Assembly: GCF_900114035.1 (NCBI RefSeq)
Contig: NZ_FORP01000032.1
Coordinates: forward strand, 1 to 64,000
From: Amycolatopsis sacchari
GTDB lineage: Bacteria; Actinomycetota; Actinomycetes; Mycobacteriales; Pseudonocardiaceae
Reading direction: 5' to 3'
DNA length: 64,000 bases
Part shown: piece by piece, positions 32,611 through 39,835 of the stretch
How the letters are laid out: every line of letters begins with the position of its first letter
Numbering within the stretch: position 1 is the stretch's first letter
Translations under genes and position numbers: made by a program
Notes under the pieces: model-generated
Told to the model about the DNA's origin: nothing
Databases searched by the model: none
The model's input: the letters and a program-made list of their open reading frames with translations, nothing else

Positions 32611-33405
32611 CGTCGTCAAGCGCTCACTGATCTCCCCGGCGGCCGCGCGCACCGCGGCGACGACCTCCGGCTGCCGGGCGGGCGGCACCCGCGAGGCCAC
32701 CGCCGCGACACTGACCGCCGCGACGACGGCACCCGACTCGTCGCGGATCGGCGCCGCGATGCCGAGAACGTCACTGTCCAGTTCGCCGCGGGTGACGGAA
32801 TGGCCGGCCCGGCGGATCCGCTCGAGCCGGGTCATCAGCTCGTCCACGTCGGTCAGGGTGGCACCGGTGAACGAGCTCAGGTGGGCGTGCTCGAGCAGGG
32901 CCCGGATCTCGACCGGGTCCGCCCAGGCCAGCAGCACCAGCGCCGACGCGCCCGCGTTGAGCGGGAGCGCGCTGCCCCGCTCGTAGGAGATCCGCACCGG
33001 GTGGGCCACCGACTCGGCGCGGTCCAGGCACACCACCCGGTCCCCCGACCGCCGGGTCAGCAGCACCGATTCCCGCGTCTGGGCGGCGAGGCGCCGCATG
33101 ACGGGGAGGGCGATGTCGGACAGCCCGTAGGCGCGCCGCGCCACCCTGGCCAGTTCGAGCACGCGCAGCCCGAGCCGGAACCCGCCACCGGGCGCCTCTT
33201 CGAGGAACCGGTTGGTCACCAGGCTCTGCAGGTAGCGGTAGGCCGTCGACCGGGACGTCCCCAGGTGCTCGGCGACCTCCGTCCCCGACACCACCGCGCG
33301 GTCGTCGGTGAAGATGCCGAGGATGTCCAGCGCGCGGTCCGCGGTGGAGTTCCGCTCGCGGTAACCCGAAGTCCGCCCGGCATCTTTTCCTGACATGCAG
33401 GACAT
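32599..33405 (-). CDS. IclR-family regulator
   Basis: About 268 residues. The winged helix shows VVSGTEVAEHLGTSRSTAYRYLQSLV and FRLGLRVLELARVARRAYGL joins it to the effector domain with ESVLLTRRSGDRVVCLDRAES and GSALPLNAGASALVLLAW. The ATG at 33405 is preceded by CAGGTAGC; another ATG three codons later is equally possible. It is convergent with the P450 operon and lies 22 bases downstream of the TetR gene on the same strand, so it may be cotranscribed with it. The P450/bicupin operons are its probable targets because they have no other nearby regulator (inference). Confidence 0.85.
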   Translation of the reverse strand: MSCMSGKDAGRTSGYRERNSTADRALDILGIFTDDRAVVSGTEVAEHLGTSRSTAYRYLQSLVTNRFLEEAPGGGFRLGLRVLELARVARRAYGLSDIALPVMRRLAAQTRESVLLTRRSGDRVVCLDRAESVAHPVRISYERGSALPLNAGASALVLLAWADPVEIRALLEHAHLSSFTGATLTDVDELMTRLERIRRAGHSVTRGELDSDVLGIAAPIRDESGAVVAAVSVAAVASRVPPARQPEVVAAVRAAAGEISERLTTVAG

Positions 33406-33427
33406 GCTACCTGAAAAACAGGCGGCT

Positions 33428-34051
33428 TCAGGCACCGGCGCGGAGATAACCGGTGACCATGGCCACCAGCTCGCGCTCCAGGCGGTCCGTGTCGATCGAA
33501 CCGGGCGCGGCCACGAGCTGGTGCACGGTCAGCTCCACAGTGGACGTCACGAGCCGGGCGGCGGTTTCCTTGTCCCGCACCCCGACTTCGGGGTGCCGCT
33601 CCAGCAGCTCCCTCAGGTGGCCGACCATCTCCCACTCCTGCCGCGTGACCCGCTGCAGCAGCTCCCCCGAGCGGGGTGCCTGCTCGATCATGATCCGCAG
33701 CAGCTGCGGGTCGTCCAGGTGGTTGTCGATGACGGTGCGCACGAAGACCCGGACGACGTCCTCGAGCGGTTCGGCGCGGTCCTTGAACCGTTCGAGGACC
33801 GCGGTGGCCCCGTCGGCGTCGAGGTGGCGGACGAGCAGCTCGGCCAGGATCGCGTCCTTGTTCGGGTAGTACTGGTACAGCGAGCCGATCGAGACCCGCG
33901 CCCGCTCGGCGATCCGGTTCGTGGTGCCCGCCGCGTAGCCGTACTCGGCGAAGACCTGCCCGGCGGCGGTGAGGATGCGCTGCCGGGTCAGCTCGGCCCG
34001 GACCTGCCGCGGCTGTTTGCGCGGCTCGAGCCTGCGTTGTTCCGAGGTCAC
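33428..34051 (-). CDS. TetR-family regulator of the PNPOx-FNR fusion gene
   Basis: 207 residues. The N-terminal helix-turn-helix reads RILTAAGQVFAEYGYAAGTTNRIAERARVSIGSLYQYYPNKDAIL; the rest is a helical ligand-binding domain with conserved-looking DDPQLLRIMIEQAPRSGELL. The GTG start was chosen because AGGAGGGGG precedes it by six bases and the upstream frame is not protein-like. It is divergent from the 724-residue fusion gene across 176 bases holding two 38-base repeats, which are likely its operators. An effector such as an aromatic or quinone compound is likely but unidentified. Confidence 0.87.
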   Translation of the reverse strand: MTSEQRRLEPRKQPRQVRAELTRQRILTAAGQVFAEYGYAAGTTNRIAERARVSIGSLYQYYPNKDAILAELLVRHLDADGATAVLERFKDRAEPLEDVVRVFVRTVIDNHLDDPQLLRIMIEQAPRSGELLQRVTRQEWEMVGHLRELLERHPEVGVRDKETAARLVTSTVELTVHQLVAAPGSIDTDRLERELVAMVTGYLRAGA

Positions 34052-34074
34052 GACTCCCCCTCCTGAGGGCGTGG

Positions 34075-34226
34075 AAGCGAGTAGCCGCCGAACTGAGCTA
34101 TTGCTCGGAATTCTGCCCCGTCCGCGGCGGCGGCCGCGACCTGGCCGGACACCGCGGGCCCCAGCGCACGGGACGGACCCCGAAAAGCGAGTAGCCACAG
34201 ATGCGAGTGATTGCTCATAATTGAGC
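34075..34226. promoter_or_regulatory. Paired 38-base direct repeats with GAGC-N4-GCTC dyads
   Basis: The element AAGCGAGTAGCC followed 11 bases later by an ATTGCTC word occurs at 34075-34112 and 34185-34222 with a 110-base period. Each contains a short dyad (GAGC-TATT-GCTC in the first copy, GAGT-GATT-GCTC in the second). In the second copy GCTCA-TAAT-TGAGC also pairs (34213-34226) and reaches to one base from the fusion-gene start. This is the probable TetR operator pair. Confidence 0.6.
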
Positions 34227-34227
34227 C

Positions 34228-36402
34228 ATGAGCAGCGGTAATACTACCGTCCACCGGCTGACCACGGCGGACGAGATCGAGGCGGCGGTGGGCCGCCCGG
34301 CTCCGATGATCACGCTCAAGGAGGTCAGCGCGCTCGACGAGGGGTGCCGGACCGTGCTGGCCCGGTCGCCGATCGCGGCCTTCGGCTACCGCGACGCCGA
34401 CGGCGTCAGCCGGACGACCTTCATCGGCGGCAGCCCGGGCTTCGTGCGCGTCCATTCGCCCACGCGGATCTCCTTCGCCGTGCCCGGAGGTGGTGCACCG
34501 GAGGGTCCGGTCTCGTTCTTCTTCCTCCTGCCGGGCGTCGGGGAGATCCTGCGCGTCAACGGCGTGGCGACCGCGCGGAAGGGCGCGGAGACGACCGTGA
34601 GGATCGAGCAGGCCTACGTGCACTGCGCGCAGGCGGTGATGCGCTCCCGCCTGTGGCAGCCCGCCGTCCGCGTCGAACCCGCCGTCACCGGGATCAGCGG
34701 GGACGGGCCGTTGTGCCGCCCGGGTATCGCCGAGTTCGTCGCCGCGGCACCGTTCCTCGCACTGTCCTCATGGGACGGTTCCGGCGGGAGCGACACGAGC
34801 CCGCGCGGGGACCAGGAGGCGGTCGCGCGGATCCTGGACGGGCGCACCCTCGTCATCCCGGACCGCAAGGGCAACAAGCGCGCCGACACGCTGCACAACC
34901 TGCTCCAGGACAACCAGCTGTCCTTCGCCGCGCTCGTGCCGGGCCGCAGCGGCGTGCTGCACGGCCGCGGCCGCTGCACGATCACCGACGATCCCGCCCT
35001 GCTGGAGACGATGGCCCTGCGGGGCATGCCCCCGCAGCTCGCGCTCGTCATCGAGGTCGAAGACGCCGAGGTGCGGGCCAACGACGCCGTGACGCGCTCG
35101 CGGCTGTGGACGCCCGAGGCGTATCTCGACGACGGCCCGATGCCGAGCCTCACCGCGGTGGCGGCACAGCACCTGGCCGCCAATTCGGCGAAAAGCGAAG
35201 GGGGCCCGCCCGCGCTCCTGCTGAAGGTCCTCGGAGCGATCCCGGGAATCGACAGTGTGATGCGGGTCGTGATGGACCGGGCTTACCGCTCTGGCCTGCG
35301 GAAGGAGGGTTACGACGACCTCGGGCGCGGCCCCCGGCGTCGTGGCTTCCGGCGCCGCCGCTCCCCCGACGACAGCGGGACGGCGAACCCCTTGCGGGAG
35401 GTGCGCGTCGTCGAGGTGCGCAAGGAGACGCCGAGTGCCGTCACCCTCGTGCTGGAGGACGCCGGGAGCAAGCCGCGCTCGTTCGACTTCCGGCCCGGCC
35501 AGTTCTTCACGCTGGTCGCCGACGTCGGCGGCCGCCAGGTCCGGCGGGCCTACTCCGCCTCCTGCGCGCCCGGGTCCGCGCGGCTCGAGGTCACCGTCAA
35601 GCGGGTCGAGGGCGGCGGGTTCTCGACCCACGTGCACCAGCACCTGCGGGCCGGGGACCGGCTCTGGGTCCGCGGCCCGTCCGGCTCCTTCCACGCGCCA
35701 CCGCAGCCTCCGGAGGAGGTCGTGCTGATCGCCGCGGGCAGCGGGGTGACCCCGATGATGAGCATGATCCGCACCCGGCTCGCGGACCGGGCGGCGGGCG
35801 ACCGGATCGCGATGCTCTACAGCAGCCGCGACGAGGAGGAGATCATCTTCGCCGGCGAGCTGGCCCGGCTGGAGGCCGAGCAGCCCGGCCGGCTGTCGGT
35901 CACGCACGTGCTGAGCCGCCGCGACGGGCGCCTCGACGCCAACCGCGTCCGTCACTGGATCACCGAACGCGCTCCGGCAGAAGGCGCCCACTACTACCTC
36001 TGCGGCCCCGAACCGCTCATGGACACGGCGCGGGACGTCCTGGCCGACCTGGGCGTCCCCGACGCCCAGGTGCACCAGGAGCGCTACTCCAGCGGCGCGG
36101 ACCCCGTGACGACCGTGACCGAGCCACAGAAGATGATCGTCGAGGACGGGGGCCGGCCGGTCGGCACGGTGACGGTCGAACCCGGCCAGACACTCCTCGA
36201 CGCGGGACTGGCGGCCGGACTGCCCATGCCCTACTCCTGCACGGTCGGCAACTGCGGCGAATGCATGGTGCGGCTCCGCGCCGGGAAAATCGCGCAGAAC
36301 GAGCCGAACTGCCTGACGCCACAACAAAAAGCCGACGGCTACGTGCTGACGTGCGTGGGGTGCCCGCTCTCGGAGGTCACCCTCGACATCGCGGACCACT
36401 GA
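34228..36402 (+). CDS. Fusion: two PNPOx-like domains, FNR reductase and [2Fe-2S] ferredoxin
   Basis: 724 residues. Residues about 35-150 and 160-300 are two tandem FMN-binding split-barrel (pyridoxamine oxidase-like) units; both end in the same word, AVMRSRLWQP and AVTRSRLWTP, supporting duplication. The second has the conserved SWDGSGGSDTSPRGD and LVIPDRKGNKRADTLHNLL. Residues 385-500 form the FAD domain (RRAYSASCAPGS), 500-620 the NAD domain (AAGSGVTPMMSMIR ... YYLCGPEPLMD), and 640-724 a plant-type ferredoxin with C671, C676, C679 and C709. It is a self-contained electron-transfer protein; a flavin-dependent reductase or demethylase role is possible. The ATG lies one base after the operator repeat. 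Confidence 0.85.
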   Translation: MSSGNTTVHRLTTADEIEAAVGRPAPMITLKEVSALDEGCRTVLARSPIAAFGYRDADGVSRTTFIGGSPGFVRVHSPTRISFAVPGGGAPEGPVSFFFLLPGVGEILRVNGVATARKGAETTVRIEQAYVHCAQAVMRSRLWQPAVRVEPAVTGISGDGPLCRPGIAEFVAAAPFLALSSWDGSGGSDTSPRGDQEAVARILDGRTLVIPDRKGNKRADTLHNLLQDNQLSFAALVPGRSGVLHGRGRCTITDDPALLETMALRGMPPQLALVIEVEDAEVRANDAVTRSRLWTPEAYLDDGPMPSLTAVAAQHLAANSAKSEGGPPALLLKVLGAIPGIDSVMRVVMDRAYRSGLRKEGYDDLGRGPRRRGFRRRRSPDDSGTANPLREVRVVEVRKETPSAVTLVLEDAGSKPRSFDFRPGQFFTLVADVGGRQVRRAYSASCAPGSARLEVTVKRVEGGGFSTHVHQHLRAGDRLWVRGPSGSFHAPPQPPEEVVLIAAGSGVTPMMSMIRTRLADRAAGDRIAMLYSSRDEEEIIFAGELARLEAEQPGRLSVTHVLSRRDGRLDANRVRHWITERAPAEGAHYYLCGPEPLMDTARDVLADLGVPDAQVHQERYSSGADPVTTVTEPQKMIVEDGGRPVGTVTVEPGQTLLDAGLAAGLPMPYSCTVGNCGECMVRLRAGKIAQNEPNCLTPQQKADGYVLTCVGCPLSEVTLDIADH

Positions 36403-36404
36403 CC

Positions 36405-36426
36405 GCCGTCGTCACGCGAGGACGGC
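36405..36426. terminator. Short hairpin between convergent genes
   Basis: GCCGTC (36405-36410) and GACGGC (36421-36426) flank a 10-base loop between the fusion gene and the convergent FAD monooxygenase, partly inside the end of the latter. The stem is only 6 bp, so terminator activity is uncertain. Confidence 0.3.
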
Positions 36427-37638
36427 GCGCATCCTGGCTTCCGCCTTGTCGATTTCGCCGAGCTGCTCCAGGATTTCGCGCGGCGACGACTCGCCGACCA
36501 CCTTCTGCAGCAGTGGAGTCCGGTCCAGGACCAGGTCGCGCAGGGGGCGCAGCGGCCGGGGCGCGTGGTGGAAGACCTGCCCGAGGACCCAGGCCTGCTG
36601 CGACTGGCGGGCCGTGTGCGGCTTGCGCGGTGCCTCGAACGCCTCCAGCGCCCGCCGCACCGCCGCGTAGTCGCCCAGGTCGACCCCGGCCAGGTGGCGG
36701 CCCAGGAAATAGCCGTCCTCGGTGGCCATTCCCGCGCCGTAGGCCGCGTAGGGCGAAGTGGGGTGCGCCGCGTCGCCGACCAGCGTCGCGCGGCCCTTCG
36801 ACCACTGCTTGAGCGGTCTGCGGTCACGCAGCACCCAGCGCTGGACGTTCTCCGGCGCCGTCGCCGCGATCAGCCGCGGCAACGGGTCGGCGAAGCCGGC
36901 GCCCATCGCGGTCGCCGTCGCGTGCAGGTCCCCCGTGAACTCCGTCGCCGCGTCGTGAGCACCGAGCACCCACCACTGGAACCCGTCGCGCCCCTTGTGC
37001 CGGATCGACGTCCAGCTGCCCTGCACCGTGCGGTCGTGCGCAACGATGCACAGACCGGCTTCGGCACGCACCTCCTCGTCGAGGGTGAAGCCCCCGAAGA
37101 TGTGCAGGTTGTGCTCCCGCTTGGGCGACTCGCCCCACAGCGTGCGCCGCACCAGCGAATCGATCCCGTCCGCGCCGACCACCACGTCCGCCTCGACGAC
37201 CTCGCCGTCGGCCAGGAACAGCCGCGCCCCCGCCTCATCCTGCTCGAACCGCTCGACCGGCCGGTTCACGTGCAGCACACCGCGCGGCAGCGCCGACAGC
37301 AACCGCTCGTACAACTCCGGGCGCAGCAGCCCGATGAACCCGCCCCCGTAGGCGTCGACGACGTGCCGCGGCAGCTCCACGCGGGCACGGGTGCGCCCAC
37401 TGGCGCTGCGGAACTCCGAGTAGCACGGGGCACCCAGGTCCGCCGTGTCGACACCCAGCAGCCCCAGTGCCTTGATGGGCGGGGGCCACAGGTTGAGGAT
37501 GTTGCCCGCCGGCCGCGCCTGCGGGTAGCGCTCCAGGAGGGTCACCTCGTGACCGGCCTGGTGGACCGACAGCGCCGTGGCCATGCCGGCCGGCCCGGCG
37601 CCGATGACCGCGACGCGGCCCCGTCTGGGTGACGTCAT
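36412..37638 (-). CDS. FAD-dependent monooxygenase, salicylate/6-hydroxynicotinate type
   Basis: 408-residue group A flavin monooxygenase. The FAD motif is VAVIGAGPAGMATALSVHQAG, the DG motif VVVGADGIDSLVRRTLWG near residue 165 and the GD motif ATLVGDAAHPTSPYAAYGAGMA near 285. NILNLWPPPIKALGLLGV after the first helix is typical of the phenol/pyridine hydroxylase-like branch. ATG 37638 follows GTGAGGAGAACGACG. Upstream lie two copies of the AACCGTAG-N6-CTACGGTT palindrome. It is on the same strand as LacI but separated by these operators, so it has its own promoter. The aromatic substrate is unknown. Confidence 0.85.
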   Translation of the reverse strand: MTSPRRGRVAVIGAGPAGMATALSVHQAGHEVTLLERYPQARPAGNILNLWPPPIKALGLLGVDTADLGAPCYSEFRSASGRTRARVELPRHVVDAYGGGFIGLLRPELYERLLSALPRGVLHVNRPVERFEQDEAGARLFLADGEVVEADVVVGADGIDSLVRRTLWGESPKREHNLHIFGGFTLDEEVRAEAGLCIVAHDRTVQGSWTSIRHKGRDGFQWWVLGAHDAATEFTGDLHATATAMGAGFADPLPRLIAATAPENVQRWVLRDRRPLKQWSKGRATLVGDAAHPTSPYAAYGAGMATEDGYFLGRHLAGVDLGDYAAVRRALEAFEAPRKPHTARQSQQAWVLGQVFHHAPRPLRPLRDLVLDRTPLLQKVVGESSPREILEQLGEIDKAEARMRAVLA

Positions 37639-37658
37639 CGTCGTTCTCCTCACTGAGA

Positions 37659-37712
37659 AACCGTAGTGCCGACTCCGGTTAGGTGGGCAAGAGCGTAGTG
37701 GACGCTACGGTT
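37659..37712. promoter_or_regulatory. Two AACCGTAG-N6-CTACGGTT operators, 32 bp apart
   Basis: Site 1 (37659-37680) reads AACCGTAG-TGCCGA-CTCCGGTT, palindromic but for one pair. Site 2 (37691-37712) reads GAGCGTAG-TGGACG-CTACGGTT. Their centres are 32 bp apart, about three helical turns, so two dimers could bind the same face. The same element occurs upstream of the TetR gene at 41282, which makes that TetR the likely regulator of the FAD monooxygenase. Confidence 0.65.
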
Positions 37713-37726
37713 TTGTCAACGCGACG

Positions 37727-38776
37727 TCAGCTGCCGGCGGGCGCGGTGGAACGACGCGGGATGAGGGTCGGCGCGGCGACGAGGGTGCGGGGCGGCTCGC
37801 CGCGCCCGGATTCCTTGAGCAGCTCGAGAGCCCCGGCGGCGATCTGCCCGAACGGGACGCGCACGGTGGTCAGCGGCACGGGCAGCCGGCTGACGATGGG
37901 GATGTCGTTGTAGCCGACGATCGACAGGTCCTCGGGCACGCGCAGCCGGAGCGCGTGGGCCGCGGCCAGCACGCCGATCGCGGTGTTGTCGTTGACGGCG
38001 AAGATCGCGGTGGGCCGGTCCGCCCGGTCGAGCAGGGCCCGCCCGGCGATCTCCCCGGATTCGATCGAGAACGCGTCCCCGGCGACCAGCCGGTCGTCGA
38101 AGCCGATCCCGGCCTGGTCGAGGGCTTCGCGGTAGCCGGCGAGCCGCTCGATCGCGCTGGAGGCGTAGGCCGGGCCGCCGACCAGGCCGATCCGGCGGTG
38201 GCCCAGGTCGAGCAGGTGCCGGACGGCCAGGTGCGCGCCGAGCCGGTCGTCGCCGACCGAGGCGGGCCCCGTGCCGTCGGTGCGCAGGGCCAGCGCGTGC
38301 GGCACGTCCCGCGCGGTCGGCGTGCCGAGCCGGGCGGTGGTCAGGATCAGCCCGTCGACCCGCCGCCGCACGAGCGTCTGCAGCGCGAGCTGTTCGGTGT
38401 CCGGCTTGTCCTCGGTGGTCGCGACGATGGCGAACATCCCGCGGGCTCCCGCGGCGGCCGCGATCTCCTCGTAGAGCATCGCCATCACGGTGTCGGTGAG
38501 CCGGGGCACGATCACCCCGACCGTGTTGGTGCCCGACCGGCGCAGCCCGGAGGCCAGCGGGTCGCGCACGTAGCCGAGCTCGGCCGCGACCCGGCGCACC
38601 CGTTCCGCGGTGGGACTGGTGGAGTGCGGCAGCCGCTCGTCCAGGACACGGGACACGGTGGACTTGCTGACCCCGGCGGCCCGGGCAACGTCGAGGATGG
38701 TCACCACGGGGGCCAGGCTACTGGCCGGCGAGGACTTTCCGGATTCACTGTTGACGGCGGGAAGCACGTGCCGCAT
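37727..38776 (-). CDS. LacI-family regulator
   Basis: Up to 350 residues. The DNA-binding helix TILDVARAAGVSKSTVSRVLD begins near residue 25 of this frame, followed by the hinge GYVRDPLASGLRRSGTNTVGV and the periplasmic-binding-like effector domain (IRRRVDGLILTTARLG, HRRIGLVGGPAYASSAIERL, PTAIFAVNDNTAIGVLAA). Most LacI proteins start directly at the TILDVA sequence, so a GTG near 38704 or a leaderless GTG near 38764 may be the true start. The promoter contains a perfect GGGAACGTTCCC palindrome shared with the divergent lyase gene. The effector is presumably a sugar acid or oxo-acid (inference). Confidence 0.83.
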   Translation of the reverse strand: MRHVLPAVNSESGKSSPASSLAPVVTILDVARAAGVSKSTVSRVLDERLPHSTSPTAERVRRVAAELGYVRDPLASGLRRSGTNTVGVIVPRLTDTVMAMLYEEIAAAAGARGMFAIVATTEDKPDTEQLALQTLVRRRVDGLILTTARLGTPTARDVPHALALRTDGTGPASVGDDRLGAHLAVRHLLDLGHRRIGLVGGPAYASSAIERLAGYREALDQAGIGFDDRLVAGDAFSIESGEIAGRALLDRADRPTAIFAVNDNTAIGVLAAAHALRLRVPEDLSIVGYNDIPIVSRLPVPLTTVRVPFGQIAAGALELLKESGRGEPPRTLVAAPTLIPRRSTAPAGS

Positions 38777-38781
38777 CCTAT

Positions 38782-38805
38782 GGGAACGTTCCCGCAACCG
38801 TTCCC
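38782..38805. promoter_or_regulatory. LacI operator GGGAACGTTCCC plus half-site
   Basis: A perfect 12-bp palindrome GGGAACGTTCCC at 38782-38793 is followed by CCGTTCCC, a half-site, at 38798-38805. It lies between the divergent LacI and DHDPS-family genes. On the minus strand TAGGAT immediately follows the palindrome, so binding would cover the LacI promoter. Confidence 0.7.
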
Positions 38806-38826
38806 GACCAGAAGGAGCACCTCGCG

Positions 38827-39738
38827 ATGACACTCGACCTCCGCGGCCTCAACCCGGCGCCGGTCACGCCGTTCACCCCCGACGGCGAGGTGGACCACGC
38901 CGCGATGGCCAAGCTCGGCACGTGGCTGGCCGGCCACGACGGCGTGAAGAGCCTGGTGATCCTCGGCCACGCCGGCGAGGGCACGTTCCTCACGCAGGAG
39001 GAGCAGGTCGCCACCATCGCGAACCTGGTCGAAGCCGTGGACGTGCCGGTGATCGCCGGCATCACCGGCGAGGGCACCGCGGTCGCGGTCGCCGAGGCGA
39101 AACGCGCCGTGGCGGCCGGCGCGAAGGCCGGACTGATCTACCCCTCACACGGCTGGCTGCGCTTCGGCTACCAGGCGGGCGCCCCGCAGGACCGCTACCG
39201 GGCGATCTACGAGGAGTCCGGCCTGCCCTGCATCCTGTTCCAGTACCCGGACAACACCAAGGCCACCTACGACCTGGACACCCAGCTCGAGATCGCCGCC
39301 CAGGAAGGCGTTTTCGCCACCAAGAACGGGGTGCGCAACATGCGCCGCTGGGACACCGAGATCCCCGTGCTCCGCCGCGAGCACCCCGACCTGCAGATCC
39401 TGTCGTGCCACGACGAGTACCTGCTGCACACCATGTTCGACGTCGACGGCCTGCTCGTCGGCTACGGCGGCCTCGCTCCCGAGCCCCTGCTCGAGCTCAT
39501 CGCGGCGGGCAAGGCCCGTGACTACCCCGCGGCCCGTGCCGTGCACGACCGCCTGCTGCCGGTCACCAAGGCCGTCTACCACCGCGGCTCGCACATGGAG
39601 GGCACCGTCGCCCTCAAGCTCGGCCTCAAGGCGCGCGGCATCCTCGAGCACGCCGGCGTCCGCTCCCCGCTGATCGACCTCTCCCCCGAGGCCGAAGAGG
39701 AGATCGTGCAGGCGCTCAAGAGCGCCGAACTCGTCTGA
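38827..39738 (+). CDS. Dihydrodipicolinate synthase family lyase
   Basis: 303-residue class I aldolase-type barrel. The strand-loop VILGHAGEGTFLTQEE corresponds to the GTTGE motif (here GHAGE), LFQYPDNTKA supplies the tyrosine, and GVFATKNGVRNMRRWD the Schiff-base lysine. The change from threonine to histidine in the first motif shows it is not DapA. Related enzymes are oxo-acid aldolases, dehydratases or hydratase-aldolases such as those of aromatic side-chain cleavage. It diverges from LacI and is followed by an MFS permease, suggesting uptake and cleavage of one compound. AGAAGGAG precedes the ATG. The substrate is unresolved. Confidence 0.8.
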   Translation: MTLDLRGLNPAPVTPFTPDGEVDHAAMAKLGTWLAGHDGVKSLVILGHAGEGTFLTQEEQVATIANLVEAVDVPVIAGITGEGTAVAVAEAKRAVAAGAKAGLIYPSHGWLRFGYQAGAPQDRYRAIYEESGLPCILFQYPDNTKATYDLDTQLEIAAQEGVFATKNGVRNMRRWDTEIPVLRREHPDLQILSCHDEYLLHTMFDVDGLLVGYGGLAPEPLLELIAAGKARDYPAARAVHDRLLPVTKAVYHRGSHMEGTVALKLGLKARGILEHAGVRSPLIDLSPEAEEEIVQALKSAELV

Positions 39739-39835
39739 CCCCACTCGCGTCCCGGCGGCGGCCCCCGCCGCCGGGACCGGCGACAATGCTGTCCCGACGA
39801 CTCCGCACCGCAGCGGAGGGCGAGGAAACGAAACC

